Origin: Bradyrhizobium elkanii WSM2783
GTDB taxonomy: Bacteria; Pseudomonadota; Alphaproteobacteria; Rhizobiales; Xanthobacteraceae
Assembly: GCF_000472865.1 (NCBI RefSeq)
Contig: NZ_AXAP01000004.1
Location: 202,058-266,057 of the forward strand
Reading direction: 5' to 3'
DNA length: 64,000 nucleotides
This document shows, piece after piece, positions 8,022-17,039 of this stretch. The position numbers were made by a program, and so were the translations under genes. Under the pieces are notes generated by a model. The model was not told where the DNA came from. It ran no database searches and worked only from the letters and a program-made list of their open reading frames with translations. Every line of letters begins with the position of its first letter. The first letter of the stretch is position 1.

Positions 8022-8172
8022 CCTTCTCCCCTTGTGGGAGAAGGTGGCGCGCATGCAATGCGCGACGGATGAGGGGTTGTCTCCGCGGGCGATGGTGATT
8101 GTGGAGACAACCCTTCACCCTAGCGGGTCTGTTGCTGGCGCCGTCGCAGCCCTCTCCCACAAGGGGAGAGGG
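8022..8172. repeat. Inverted doublet of repeat family C, no gene inside
   Basis: Two copies of one palindromic repeat in inverted orientation. Heads CTTCTCCCCTTGTGGGAGAAG (8023-8043) and CCCTCTCCCACAAGGGGAG lie outside; tails meet in the inverted pair GGGTTGTCTCC (8074-8084) and GGAGACAACCC (8103-8113). The 18-bp centre has no gene. The order of heads and tails matches the pair around the DUF559 gene at 22.1-22.6 kb. The doublet fills most of the gap between arsR and the DUF3551 gene. Confidence 0.8.
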
Positions 8173-8225
8173 CACATCAACTCGCGCCGCGAAGGCGCAC
8201 CGCGTGAAGCGCGCCGTTCGCAAGC

Positions 8226-8501
8226 TCAGTTGTAATAATAATAGTCCCTATGCACGCGGCCGCGACGCGGCGGCTGTTGCTGACCGAAGGCGACGCGTGG
8301 ATTGATGTTGCAATAGAGGTTGCGGCCGGACGCGCTCGCCATGCATTGCCCATAGGTTTGATACGAGCAGTCGCCCGGAATGCCGAAGCCCCTGCCTTGG
8401 GCGCACCAGGGATAGTCGTAGGCCGCGGCGGGAGCGGAGCCGGCGGTGACACCCGCCCCGACGGCCGTCACGGCCAGCATTGCCAACATCAGTTTGCGCA
8501 T
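8226..8501 (-). CDS. DUF3551 family small secreted protein
   Basis: A 91-residue protein with a Sec signal peptide (MRKLMLAMLAVTAVGAGVTA, cleavage expected near APAAA-YD) and a short mature part with YPWCAQGRGFGIPGDCSYQT and QCMASASGRNLYCNINP, four cysteines and an aromatic tail ending YYYYN. This is the DUF3551 pattern, abundant in Bradyrhizobium and relatives. Function unknown; probably a periplasmic disulfide-stabilised peptide. Transcribed alone. Confidence 0.88.
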   Translation of the reverse strand: MRKLMLAMLAVTAVGAGVTAGSAPAAAYDYPWCAQGRGFGIPGDCSYQTYGQCMASASGRNLYCNINPRVAFGQQQPPRRGRVHRDYYYYN

Positions 8502-8623
8502 CGTCGTTCTCCTTCGCCTGGGCCAAGCTGATCATTGCCCCGCATCTGCGTAGTCGCATCGCCGGCGTCAAGGTTCAGAACGCGATTGCCGCAGGAAGGT
8601 TCTGGCTGGTGCGCGCTTGTGTC

Positions 8624-9598
8624 CTATTCCACCTTGAGCCCGGCGCCCTCGACCACTTTCCTCCACTTTTCGGTCTCCGCGACGATCTCCGCGCCGAACG
8701 CCTCCGGCGTCTGGATGCGCGGCTCGCCGCCCAGTTCAACCAAACGTGTTTTCATCGCCGGCTCGGCCATCACAGCGTTGATCTCGCTGTTGAGCTTAGC
8801 GATGATCTCCTTCGGTGTGTTCTTTGGCGCTCCCATGCCGAACAAGGCGCTCGCCTCGTAACCCTTCACCGTCTCGCCGACGGCCTGCACGTCGGGCAGT
8901 TGCGGCGAACGCTCCGCCGTGGTGACGCCGAGCGCCCGCAATGAGCCGGAGCGGATATGCTGAATGATCGAGGGCATGTTGTCGAAGATCACGTGCACTT
9001 GACCGGCAAGCAGGTCGGTGATGGCTGGCGCCGCGCCGCGATAGGGCACGTGCTGCATCTTGGCTCCGCTCATCGCCATGAACATCTCGCCGGAGAGATG
9101 CACCGAAGTGCCATTGCCCGATGAGGCCATGTTCACCTTGCCGGGATTGGCCTTCACATATGCGATGAACTCGGCGACGTTTTTGGCCGGGACATCCTTG
9201 TTGACGGTCATCACGTTCGGCACCCGCTGGAACGAGGCGACCGGCGCGATGTCGCGAACGAAATTGAACTTCAAATTCGCATACAGCGTGGCGTTGATGT
9301 AGTTCGCGGGATTGACCAGCAGCACGGTGTAGCCGTCCGGCTCGGCGTTGATGGCGGCCTCCGTGCCGATATTGTTGCCGGCGCCGGGCTTGTTCTCGAC
9401 CACGAATTGCTGTCCGAGCTTTTCCGACAGCCGCTGCCCGATCAGGCGTGCCAGGATATCGGTGGCGCCGCCCGGCGGATAGCCGACGATCCAGCGGACC
9501 GGCCGAGCCGGATAGTCCGCCGCTGCCGAAGCGCGGCCGATCGCAAATGTCGAAATCCCGGAACCGATCAGGCCAAGCGCAGTACGGCGTGAAATCAT
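8624..9598 (-). CDS. Bug/TctC-family periplasmic solute-binding protein
   Basis: A 324-residue extracytoplasmic binding protein of the tripartite tricarboxylate transporter (TctC/Bug) family. It has a twin-arginine-like leader (MISRRTALGLIGSGISTF), the mature N-terminus YPARPVRWIVGYPPGGATDILAR, VVENKPGAGNNIGTEA, MASSGNGTSVHLSGEMF and YRGAAPAITDLLAGQV, all Bug hallmarks. Such proteins bind carboxylates or aromatic acids. No membrane TctA/TctB genes are adjacent, so it is an orphan receptor as is common in this group. Divergent from the VOC gene. Confidence 0.9.
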   Translation of the reverse strand: MISRRTALGLIGSGISTFAIGRASAAADYPARPVRWIVGYPPGGATDILARLIGQRLSEKLGQQFVVENKPGAGNNIGTEAAINAEPDGYTVLLVNPANYINATLYANLKFNFVRDIAPVASFQRVPNVMTVNKDVPAKNVAEFIAYVKANPGKVNMASSGNGTSVHLSGEMFMAMSGAKMQHVPYRGAAPAITDLLAGQVHVIFDNMPSIIQHIRSGSLRALGVTTAERSPQLPDVQAVGETVKGYEASALFGMGAPKNTPKEIIAKLNSEINAVMAEPAMKTRLVELGGEPRIQTPEAFGAEIVAETEKWRKVVEGAGLKVE

Positions 9599-9735
9599 GT
9601 AGTTTCCTCCGATATGGCCGGGTTCACACTCCGGTCCGTTTCTATTGAATTAGTGACGGCGCGCGTTGTAACAAACTACGCATTGGACAGCCAGTGCGCG
9701 GCCTGCGCGCTGGACCGCGACGAAAGGATGAGGCC

Positions 9736-10155
9736 ATGGCCGTCAAGGTGAACGCGCTCGACCATCTCGTGATCAACGTGTCCGACGTGGCGCGATCCAC
9801 CGAATGGTACAGCAGGATCCTCGGCATGGAGGTCAAGGTGTTCGATCCCGGTGAAGGCAAGGCGCCACGGACATCGCTGGAGTTCGGTAACCAGAAGATC
9901 AATGTGCGGCCGCGCGATGCCTCCAAGATCGAGTGGTTCACGGCCGACCACGAGACGCCCGGCAGCGAGGACCTCTGCTTCCTCACCTCCAGCACGCCCG
10001 ATCAGGTGGTCGCGCATCTGAACGCCAACGGCATCAAGATCGAGGAAGGCCCGGTGGCCAGGCATGGCGCGCGCGGCATGCTGCGCTCGGTCTATTGCCG
10101 CGATCCCGACGGCAGCCTGATCGAGATTTCGTCGTATGAAGATGGCGGCAAGTAA
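9736..10155 (+). CDS. VOC family (glyoxalase/dioxygenase superfamily) protein
   Basis: A 139-residue single-module VOC protein. Its two beta-alpha-beta-beta-beta units run from ALDHLVINVSDVARSTEWYSRILGM to DLCFLTSSTPDQVVAHLNANG and end RSVYCRDPDGSLIEIS. Metal ligands are probably the His of LDHLVI and the Glu of LIEIS. Similar proteins are annotated as virulence-associated or lactoylglutathione-lyase-like, but the substrate cannot be told. The ATG at 9736 was chosen because the conserved strand starts six residues later. Confidence 0.85.
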   Translation: MAVKVNALDHLVINVSDVARSTEWYSRILGMEVKVFDPGEGKAPRTSLEFGNQKINVRPRDASKIEWFTADHETPGSEDLCFLTSSTPDQVVAHLNANGIKIEEGPVARHGARGMLRSVYCRDPDGSLIEISSYEDGGK

Positions 10156-10192
10156 GCGCGAAGCAAGCGCACCCTTCCGAGCACGCCCTCAG

Positions 10193-10275
10193 TCGTCATG
10201 CCCGGGCTTGACCCGGGCATCCACGTCTTTCTTGCCGCGGTTTCGTGGATGGCCGGGTCAAGCCCGGCCATGACG
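10193..10275. repeat. Intergenic palindromic repeat, family B copy 1
   Basis: CGTCATGCCCGGGCTTGACC at the left pairs with GGCCGGGTCAAGCCCGGCCA and TGACG at the right, forming a long imperfect hairpin. Other copies are at 15316, 32461 (half) and 63701. Confidence 0.8.
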
Positions 10276-10374
10276 GAGGAAATAGCGCCATTTGATCACC
10301 TCACGATCCGGTGGCAAAACTGTCCTCCGAACAAGCAAGACGAAAGCAGCCGGCAAGGTTGCACGGGAGGAAGC

Positions 10375-11949
10375 ATGACCAATTCACAGGCAGCACCTGG
10401 TATCGTGGGACCGTTCGCAGGCCTTGACGTGCCGTGGCTGCTTCGGATGCGCGCCGAGGTCCGGCGCGATCACCCGTTCCTGATCTGGGCGCCGTTCGAG
10501 GCGCCGGCGCGGAAATGGACCTACGGCGAATTTCACGAGCGCGTCGGCGCGCTGGCCGCGGGACTTGTGAGACGCGGCATCAGGCCCGGCGAATATGTGC
10601 TGATCCATCTCGACAATTGCATCGAGGCGATGCTGGCCTGGTTCGCCTGCGTCGAGCTTGGCGCGATCGCGGTCACCACCAACACGCGGTCGGCCGCCGC
10701 CGAGATGGAATATTTCGCCGGGCATTGCGGCGCGGTCGCCGCCATCACCCAGCCGGCCTACGCGGAACTGATCGCGGCCAATTGCCGCGAGCTGCGCTGG
10801 ATCGCCGTGATCTCGCATAACGCCGGCGCCGCGCCGGCACAGGCCACCTCACGCGGCGACAGTTTTGAAGCGCTGTTCGCCGACAGCGCCGACCGGCCGC
10901 GCCGCGCCACCGACCCGCTCGCCCCCTGCAGCGTGCAATACACGTCCGGCACGACATCGCGCCCGAAGGCGGTGTTGTGGACCCATGCCAACGCGCTGTG
11001 GGGCGCCAAGGTCAATGCCGCGCACGAAGACCTGCACGCCGGCGATGTGCACCAGACCTACCTGCCGCTGTTCCACACCAATGCGCTGGCCTATTCGATG
11101 CTGGCGACGCTCTGGGTCGGCGCCTCCTGTGTGATCCAGCCGCGCTTTTCCGCAAGCCGGTTCTGGGGCGTCGCGCTGGAGCATGGCTGCACCTGGACCT
11201 CGACCATCCCGTTCTGCATGAAGGCGCTGCTGGAGCACGAGATCCCGAAGAATCACAAGTTCCGGCTCTGGGGCACGGCGGTGTGCGAGCCGCCGGCCTT
11301 TGCCGCGTTCGGCGTCAGGACCATCGGCTGGTGGGGCATGACGGAGACCATCACCCACGGCATCGTCGGCGAGGTCGACCAGCCGAACGCGCCGATGTCG
11401 ATCGGCCGCGCGGCGAGCGAATACTCGATCCGGATCACCAATGATGACGGCTCGGCGACGGAAGTCGGCGGCACCGGCAATCTCTCGATCAAGGGCATTC
11501 CCGGATTGTCGCTGTTCAAGGAATATCTGCACAACGAAAAGGCTACCCAGGAAAGCTTCGACGAGCACGGCCATTTCCTGACCGGCGACCGCGTCACGTT
11601 GCTCGAGCACGGCTTCGTCAAGTTCGGCGACCGCGCCAAGGACATGCTGAAGGTCGGCGGCGAGAACGTCGCGGCGTCCGAGATCGAACAGGTGATCGCG
11701 GTGGTAGCAGGCGTGCGCGAGGCGGCGGTGGTTGCAAAGAAGCACCCGATGCTCGAGGAGGTGCCGGTGGTCTTCATCATTCCGCAGGGCGGCGTCGCAC
11801 CCGCAGGCCTGCACGACGATGTCATGGCCGCCTGCCGCAACGCGCTCGCCGACTTCAAGGTGCCGCGCGAAATCCGCTTCGTCGACGACATGCCGCGCTC
11901 GACGCTGGAGAAGGTCGCGAAGGCGGAATTGCGGAAGATGCTGGAGTGA
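10375..11949 (+). CDS. Acyl-CoA synthetase, AMP-binding family
   Basis: A 524-residue adenylate-forming enzyme activating a carboxylic acid to its CoA thioester through an acyl-AMP. Visible are the P-loop motif YTSGTTSRPKAVLWTH (residue ~185), GWWGMTETI, TGDRVTLLEHGFVKFGDRAKD, the hinge and KVGGENVAASEIE, and the catalytic lysine segment RSTLEKVAKAELRK near the C-terminus. By pattern it resembles the crotonobetaine/carnitine-CoA ligase (CaiC-like) branch, but the substrate is undetermined. GGAGG lies before the ATG at 10375. No beta-oxidation partners are adjacent. Confidence 0.88.
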   Translation: MTNSQAAPGIVGPFAGLDVPWLLRMRAEVRRDHPFLIWAPFEAPARKWTYGEFHERVGALAAGLVRRGIRPGEYVLIHLDNCIEAMLAWFACVELGAIAVTTNTRSAAAEMEYFAGHCGAVAAITQPAYAELIAANCRELRWIAVISHNAGAAPAQATSRGDSFEALFADSADRPRRATDPLAPCSVQYTSGTTSRPKAVLWTHANALWGAKVNAAHEDLHAGDVHQTYLPLFHTNALAYSMLATLWVGASCVIQPRFSASRFWGVALEHGCTWTSTIPFCMKALLEHEIPKNHKFRLWGTAVCEPPAFAAFGVRTIGWWGMTETITHGIVGEVDQPNAPMSIGRAASEYSIRITNDDGSATEVGGTGNLSIKGIPGLSLFKEYLHNEKATQESFDEHGHFLTGDRVTLLEHGFVKFGDRAKDMLKVGGENVAASEIEQVIAVVAGVREAAVVAKKHPMLEEVPVVFIIPQGGVAPAGLHDDVMAACRNALADFKVPREIRFVDDMPRSTLEKVAKAELRKMLE

Positions 11950-11959
11950 GGTGAACGCT

Positions 11960-12038
11960 GTCATTCCGGGGCGCGCATCGCGCGAACCCGGAATCTTGAG
12001 ATTCCGGGTTCAACGCTGCGCGTTGCCCCGGAATGACG
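11960..12038. repeat. Intergenic palindromic repeat, family A copy 2
   Basis: TGTCATTCCGGGGCGCGC to GCCCCGGAATGACGG with the inner GAACCCGGAATC / GATTCCGGGTTC inverted repeat. It separates the convergent acyl-CoA synthetase and HD-GYP genes and may terminate both. Confidence 0.8.
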
Positions 12039-12045
12039 GTGACAA

Positions 12046-13143
12046 TCAATAATGCCCGAACGCGACCGGGCGGAACGCCTGCAGCAATTGCTGGTCGAGC
12101 TTGGCGCCCATATCTTCCATGATCGCGAACGCCTTGGCGTGGGTGAACTGCAGCCGGTAGGCGCGCCTCTCCACCAGCGCGGCATAGATATCGACGATGG
12201 TGGTGACCCGCACGATGTCGCTGATCTGGCCGCCGTGGAGGCCATTCGGATAGCCGGAGCCGTCCAGCATCTCGTGATGGTGCAGCACCACGTCGAGCAT
12301 TTCAGGCGGAAAGCCGCCTTGGACCAAGAGCGCCTCGTAGCCGCGCCGCGGATGCTCGCGCATCTCGGCCATCTCGTCCGCCGTCAATTCGGTCGGCTTG
12401 TCCAGGATCGAGGTCGGGATGAACGCCTTGCCGACATCGTGCAAGAGCGCCGCGCGGGCGAGGCGGCGCTGGTCGTCCTCGCGCATGCCGAGGTGCTGCG
12501 CGAACGCCACCGCAAAGCCGGTCACGAACAGGCAATGACGATAGGTGTCGGTGTGATGGCAGCCGACCATGGTCAGCCATTCGCGCAAGGATGAGTGCTT
12601 GATCGCCTTCAGGATCTTGCGCTCGGCGGCGACGATGTCGCTGAATTGCAGGGGCACGCCGGCCGGCAGCTTTTCGAACATCTTGACCATGACCGCGTGC
12701 GCCGCCTCGACGCCGCGATTCAGCGCCTTGCCGCGATCGGTTTCATCGTAGCCGTCGGCGTCCGGAAACGCGGCGCGAATGCGCTGCAACAGTCCGGCAG
12801 CGTCGAACGGACGTGAGATCGTGTCGGTGGCCCCGAGCGCCCAGGCCTGCATGGTCGCGTGGTGCAATGCATCCTGCAGCACGAACAGGCGCGGCATTTC
12901 GCGATAGGCTTCCGTCCTGAGCTTGTTGCGCACGAGCTGCACGCTCTCGGGCGAGCGCAGGTTGATGTCGACCACGATGCCCGAAAGATTATCCGCGGGG
13001 TTCTCGGGAATCTCCGCGGTCGAGATGGTATCGACCTCGCCGACGGACCGCAAAATCCTCGCCAGTTCGCTGCTCTGGTCGCCGCGATCCGACGCCAGCA
13101 ACAGGCGGCGTCTTAGCGAATTCTTGTTGGCTAACGCTGTCAT
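12046..13143 (-). CDS. HD-GYP domain phosphodiesterase with receiver-like N-terminus
   Basis: A 365-residue signalling protein. Residues ~8-125 look like a degenerate receiver domain: RRRLLLASDRGDQSSELARIL, VVDINLRSPESVQLV and GATDTISRPFDAAGLLQRI, with Asp present but weak flanking consensus. Residues ~170-350 are an HD-GYP domain: HTDTYRHCLFVTGFAVAFAQ, ALLHDVGKAFIPTSIL with the HD pair, the HxxxxDGSGYP segment HHEMLDGSGYPNGL, and TTIVDIYAALVERRAYR. HD-GYP enzymes hydrolyse cyclic di-GMP. The ATG at 13143 has AGGA five bases upstream. Convergent with the acyl-CoA synthetase. Confidence 0.88.
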   Translation of the reverse strand: MTALANKNSLRRRLLLASDRGDQSSELARILRSVGEVDTISTAEIPENPADNLSGIVVDINLRSPESVQLVRNKLRTEAYREMPRLFVLQDALHHATMQAWALGATDTISRPFDAAGLLQRIRAAFPDADGYDETDRGKALNRGVEAAHAVMVKMFEKLPAGVPLQFSDIVAAERKILKAIKHSSLREWLTMVGCHHTDTYRHCLFVTGFAVAFAQHLGMREDDQRRLARAALLHDVGKAFIPTSILDKPTELTADEMAEMREHPRRGYEALLVQGGFPPEMLDVVLHHHEMLDGSGYPNGLHGGQISDIVRVTTIVDIYAALVERRAYRLQFTHAKAFAIMEDMGAKLDQQLLQAFRPVAFGHY

Positions 13144-13354
13144 GAAATTCCTGGGCGTTCGCAATGACGATCGACAGCGAAGGCTAGCGGAAAAGGGGTT
13201 CCCTCCGGCTTAATGGGCGTGATGAACAGCGGTCTAGCGGAAATGCTCGAATTTTAACGATCGGACCTTCGATTTCCGCATTTCCCACCCGCGAACGGAT
13301 CGCGCTAGGATGATTGCGCAGCATCGCTGCCGAAAATCTGGTCGGGGAAACGCA

Positions 13355-14143
13355 ATGCCGAAAATCAAGCGAGATGGGGTCGAGATTTATTACGAGGTCC
13401 ATGGCGATGGCCCTCCCCTGCTTTTGACCCACGGCTATTCATCGACCTCCGCGATGTGGCAGGGCCAGGTCGGGGCGCTGTCGAAGCGCCACAGGCTGGT
13501 GTTGTGGGACATGCGCGGCCACGGCCAGTCGGACTATCCGAGCGATCCCGCAGCCTATAGCGAAGCCCTGACGGTCGCCGACATGGCCGCGCTGCTCGAT
13601 ACGGTCGGCGCGGAAAAGGCGATCGTCGGCGGGCTCTCGCTCGGCGGCTATATGTCGCTTGCATTCTATCGCGCCTACCCGGAGCGGGTGCGCGCGCTCC
13701 TGATCATCGACACCGGACCCGGCTTCAAGAAGGACGACGCCCGCGATGCCTGGAACAAGCGCGCCTACGACACCGCAGAGAAGTTCGAGCGCGAAGGCCT
13801 GGACCTTTTAAAGTCGTTCAGCCGTGAGCGCTCGACGGTAACGCACCGCCATGCCACCGGTCTTGCGCTTGCCGCCCGCGGCATGCTGACCCAGCGCGAC
13901 GCGCGCGTGATCGAGTCGCTGCCCGAGATCAAGGTGCCGTCGCTGATCGTGGTCGGCGCCGACGACACGCCGTTCCTCGCCGCCTCCGACTATATGGCGG
14001 CCAAGATCCCCGGCGCGCAGAAGATCGTGATCCCGGCCGCCGGCCACGCCGTCAATATCGATCAGCCGCAAGCCTTCATCGAGACGGTGTTGCCGTTCCT
14101 CGATAGCCTCGAAGTCAAGTCGGAGCAGAAGGCTGCGTCATGA
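13355..14143 (+). CDS. Alpha/beta hydrolase
   Basis: A 262-residue alpha/beta hydrolase. The oxyanion region LLLTHGYSSTSAMW, the nucleophile elbow GLSLGG (Ser95), the acid in VVGADDTPFL and the His in PAAGHAVNID give a complete triad. WDMRGHGQSDYPSD is the usual strand-5 loop. Substrate unknown; esterase, lactonase or C-C hydrolase activity are all possible. The next gene starts at the overlapping ATGA of its stop codon, so the two are translationally coupled. Confidence 0.87.
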   Translation: MPKIKRDGVEIYYEVHGDGPPLLLTHGYSSTSAMWQGQVGALSKRHRLVLWDMRGHGQSDYPSDPAAYSEALTVADMAALLDTVGAEKAIVGGLSLGGYMSLAFYRAYPERVRALLIIDTGPGFKKDDARDAWNKRAYDTAEKFEREGLDLLKSFSRERSTVTHRHATGLALAARGMLTQRDARVIESLPEIKVPSLIVVGADDTPFLAASDYMAAKIPGAQKIVIPAAGHAVNIDQPQAFIETVLPFLDSLEVKSEQKAAS

Positions 14144-14490
14144 GGAGGATGACCGCGACACTGCTCGTGCTCGCCGCTGCCGCGGAACCGGCCTACGCGC
14201 AACACCTGCCGCCATTTGGCGGTCCTGCTCCTGCGCCATCCACTTTCGTGACGACGCTGTCGAACATTACGCCGCTGGTGTTCGGGATGGATGTGGAAGA
14301 GACGTCGCGCGCGCTCGGCACGCCCCTCACCTACATTAGCGGACGTCCCGGCAACGAGATCTATCTCACCTTCCGTGACCTCGGTGGCAGCGGCCTGTTC
14401 CCGCACAAGGACCGGCTGTTCCTGCAGTTCCGCAAAGGACGGCTCGCCGGCTGGAAAGCCGACTGGGGCCAGAACTGGATGTGGCGGTAG
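14140..14490 (+). CDS. Small secreted protein, coupled to the hydrolase
   Basis: A 116-residue protein with a Sec signal peptide (MRRMTATLLVLAAAAEPAYA, cleavage expected after AYA-Q). The mature part has a Pro-rich linker, then ITPLVFGMDVEETSRALGTP and RLFLQFRKGRLAGWKADW. The helix-hairpin-then-strand pattern recalls BamE/SmpA-type small periplasmic domains, but I cannot assign a family. It overlaps the alpha/beta hydrolase stop by four bases. Confidence 0.75.
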   Translation: MRRMTATLLVLAAAAEPAYAQHLPPFGGPAPAPSTFVTTLSNITPLVFGMDVEETSRALGTPLTYISGRPGNEIYLTFRDLGGSGLFPHKDRLFLQFRKGRLAGWKADWGQNWMWR

Positions 14491-14586
14491 AGCATGATCC
14501 GGAAAAGTGGAAACCGGTTTTCCGAAAAGATCATGCTCAAACAAGAGAGGAGATCATGATCCGATTCCGTAATCGGATCATGATCT
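14490..14586. repeat. Repeat family D, copy 1
   Basis: GAGCATGATCCGGAAAAGTGG, AAACCGGTTTTCCGAAAAGATCATGCTC, then GATCATGATCCGATT and its inverted AATCGGATCATGATC. The element recurs in inverted orientation at 20641-20733. Both pairs of inner palindromes are kept. Confidence 0.85.
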
Positions 14587-14642
14587 ACCCGCTCCTCTTT
14601 CGCGAACCGCAATTGCAACCCTCAAACCAGAAGGGATGACCC

Positions 14643-15314
14643 ATGGGACAAGATATCACGCTGACGGCTTCGGACGGCTTCAAACTCGGCGGCTACCGCG
14701 CGGACCCTGCCGGCGCGCCAAAGGGCGCGATCGTGGTGATCCAGGAGATTTTTGGCGTCAACCACCACATCCGCTCGGTCTGCGACCGCCTCGCGCAGGA
14801 AGGCTATGTCGCGATCGCACCCTCGATCTTCGACCGCAGCGAGCCGAATTTCCAGAGCGGCTATTCCCCTGATGAAATCGCCGTCGCGCGAAAGTTCGTC
14901 GCCAATCCGGATTGGACGGCGATACTGCGCGACACGCAGGCTGCGATTGATGCCGTGAAGAGCGTCGGCCCGGTCGGCATCATCGGCTTCTGTCTCGGCG
15001 GCAGCGTCGCCTATGTCGCGGCGACCAAGCTGACGGGCCTGAAGGCAGCCGTCGGCTATTACGGCGGCGCCATCGTCCGCTTTGCCGACGACAAGCCGAA
15101 AGTGCCGACGCAACTCCACTTCGGCGAGAAGGACTCAGGCATTCCTTTGACCGATGTGGAGACCATCAAGGCCAAGCGACCCGAGGTCGAAATCCACATC
15201 TATCCCGGCGCGCAGCACGGCTTTCACTGCGACGAACGGGCAAGCTACGACAAGGCCAGCGCCGACATCGCCTGGCCGCGCAGCCTGGCGTTCTTCGCGA
15301 AGCATTTGCGCTGA
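14643..15314 (+). CDS. Dienelactone hydrolase family protein
   Basis: A 223-residue alpha/beta hydrolase with the dienelactone-hydrolase Cys nucleophile: GIIGFCLGGSVAY (Cys117), acid in FGEKDSGIP and His in YPGAQHGFHCDERASYD. The N-terminal VVIQEIFGVNHHIRSVCDRLAQEGY is the DLH signature. Members hydrolyse dienelactones in chloroaromatic breakdown or act as general carboxymethylenebutenolidases. No other catabolic genes are nearby, so the substrate is open. An AGAAGGGATGACCC stretch precedes the ATG. Confidence 0.9.
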   Translation: MGQDITLTASDGFKLGGYRADPAGAPKGAIVVIQEIFGVNHHIRSVCDRLAQEGYVAIAPSIFDRSEPNFQSGYSPDEIAVARKFVANPDWTAILRDTQAAIDAVKSVGPVGIIGFCLGGSVAYVAATKLTGLKAAVGYYGGAIVRFADDKPKVPTQLHFGEKDSGIPLTDVETIKAKRPEVEIHIYPGAQHGFHCDERASYDKASADIAWPRSLAFFAKHLR

Positions 15315-15315
15315 T

Positions 15316-15400
15316 CGTCATTGCCGGGCTTGACCCGGCAATCCATCGCCTTCGGAAAACTCACTTTCGATTGATGCGCGGGTCAAGCCCGCGCATCACA
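15316..15400. repeat. Intergenic palindromic repeat, family B copy 2
   Basis: CGTCATTGCCGGGCTTGACC and the inverted GCGGGTCAAGCCCGCGCATC. It lies between the convergent dienelactone hydrolase and polysaccharide-export genes. Confidence 0.78.
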
Positions 15401-15411
15401 AGGTGATGCTT

Positions 15412-16146
15412 TCAGAACCATCGCTCGCCGACGAACACCGTATCGCCGGGACTCATCGGCGTGCCGAGCGGCACGGTGTAGCGCCCCGAGCCGCCAGCAT
15501 CGGTATGCGTTAGCGTCACCATGTCGCGCTTGGCGCGCGGCGAGAAGCCGCCCGCAATCGCCACGGCGCTTTCGACGGTCATATTGGGCACATAAGGATA
15601 TTGTCCGGGCGCGGCGACTTCGCCGAGGATGAAGAACGGCCTGTACGCCTCGATCTCGACGGCGACCGAAGGCTCGCGGATATAGCCGCTGCGCAGCTTT
15701 GCCGCGATCTCGCCTGCGAGCCCCGACGTCGTTCTGCCGCGCGCGGGCACCTGCCCGATCAGCGGCATGGTGATCGAGCCGGCAGCATCGATCGCGTAGG
15801 TATTGGTGAGCCCTTCCTGGCCGTAGACCACGACGCGCAGCCGGTCGCCGGCATCGAGATGATAGGCCGAGTCGTAGCGGACCGCAGCAACCGGCGCCGC
15901 CGCATAGGCCGCGCGGGGTGAAGCGGCAAAGGCGGAGCGAAGCGCGCCGACGGCGCCACCGCCGCTGCTGGCGACCGCGACCGGCGCAGGGGCGGCGGGC
16001 CCGCCATAGGCCATGGAGTCGAGATCGGCCGGCGCTGGAGCGACCGCAACCGGACCGCTCGCGTGCATGCAGCCTGACAGCACGAGTGCAGTCATAACGG
16101 CAGTGATCGGCAATCGAAACGCGCGTGCAACCCGCACCCTGGCCAT
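15412..16146 (-). CDS. Polysaccharide export (OPX/Wza-like) lipoprotein
   Basis: A 244-residue outer-membrane polysaccharide export protein. It has a lipoprotein signal with lipobox LVLSGC (Cys ~26), an Ala/Pro-rich linker, then a Poly_export domain (YHLDAGDRLRVVVYGQEGLTNTYAIDAAGSITMPLIGQVPARG) and an SLBB-like part (FFILGEVAAPGQYPYVPNMTVESAVAIAGGF) with a C-terminal GDTVFVGERWF. Compared with full Wza it is short and lacks the C-terminal helix, like alphaproteobacterial periplasmic forms. No polymerase or flippase genes are adjacent. The start at 16146 is supported by the signal peptide. Confidence 0.88.
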   Translation of the reverse strand: MARVRVARAFRLPITAVMTALVLSGCMHASGPVAVAPAPADLDSMAYGGPAAPAPVAVASSGGGAVGALRSAFAASPRAAYAAAPVAAVRYDSAYHLDAGDRLRVVVYGQEGLTNTYAIDAAGSITMPLIGQVPARGRTTSGLAGEIAAKLRSGYIREPSVAVEIEAYRPFFILGEVAAPGQYPYVPNMTVESAVAIAGGFSPRAKRDMVTLTHTDAGGSGRYTVPLGTPMSPGDTVFVGERWF

Positions 16147-16211
16147 CCCTGAAAAGCGAGACAGCCTAGTCTTGCACCGGTTATGGTTAACAAATGGTTT
16201 GTTAGAGAGAA

Positions 16212-16243
16212 CTCCCTCGCTCCGCTCTTGCGGGGCGAGGGAG
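16212..16243 (-). terminator. Hairpin downstream of msrA
   Basis: Nine-bp stem CTCCCTCGC over GCGAGGGAG, 7 bp after the msrA stop on the minus strand. The following tract is only moderately T-rich, so efficiency is uncertain. Confidence 0.5.
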
Positions 16244-16250
16244 AACGCGA

Positions 16251-16907
16251 TCAGGCGCCGACGCCGACCCCGATCGGGCACGACACGCCGGTGCCGCCAA
16301 GGCCGCAATAGCCCGCCGGATTCTTGGCGAGATATTGCTGATGATAGTCTTCCGCGAAATAGAACTCGCCGGCCTTTGCGATCTCGGTGGTGATCGGACC
16401 GAGGCCCTTGGCCGAAAGCGCTTTCTGATAGACGGCCTTCGAGGCCTCCGCGGCCTTCCGCTGCGCGTCGCCAAAAGTGTAGATCGCGGAGCGATATTGC
16501 GTGCCGACATCGTTGCCCTGACGCATGCCCTGCGTCGGGTTGTGATTTTCCCAGAATGTCTTCAGGAGTTGCTCGTAGGAGATCTTCTTCGGATCGAACA
16601 CGACCAGCACCACTTCGGTGTGGCCGGTACGACCGGAGCAAACCTCCTCATAGGTCGGATTCGGCGTGTAGCCGCCGGCATAGCCAACGGCGGTCGTGTA
16701 GATGCCGTCGCCGAGCTCCCAGAATTTGCGCTCGGCGCCCCAGAAGCAGCCGAGCCCGAACACCGCCTGCTCCAGACCTTCAGGATAAGGCGGCTGCAGC
16801 TTGCTGCCGTTGACGAAGTGGGTGGTGGCGGTCGGGATCGGCGTGGCGCGTCCCGGCAGCGCTTCGGCTGCACTCGGCAACGCGGTGGTCTTGCGCATGA
16901 ACAACAT
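16251..16907 (-). CDS. msrA: Peptide-methionine (S)-S-oxide reductase MsrA
   Basis: A 218-residue repair enzyme reducing methionine-S-sulfoxide in proteins. The active site is [15 protein letters not shown] with catalytic Cys54; downstream [58 protein letters not shown] and the C-terminal [12 protein letters not shown] with two further cysteines for recycling by thioredoxin. The N-terminus before residue 45 carries no clear signal peptide, so it is probably cytoplasmic. It lies upstream of and co-directional with the export lipoprotein. Confidence 0.95.
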   Translation of the reverse strand: MLFMRKTTALPSAAEALPGRATPIPTATTHFVNGSKLQPPYPEGLEQAVFGLGCFWGAERKFWELGDGIYTTAVGYAGGYTPNPTYEEVCSGRTGHTEVVLVVFDPKKISYEQLLKTFWENHNPTQGMRQGNDVGTQYRSAIYTFGDAQRKAAEASKAVYQKALSAKGLGPITTEIAKAGEFYFAEDYHQQYLAKNPAGYCGLGGTGVSCPIGVGVGA

Positions 16908-17039
16908 GGATTACCTCCAGGCGGGCACATCGGCCTGAAGCCGAGAGCGGCTTCGGCCGGCTTGGCCCTCAATATAGGTATTTACGCGCGATCTGGCAGC
17001 CCTGTTACGTCTCCACAACCCGAAGGAGCAAAGTTCGGA

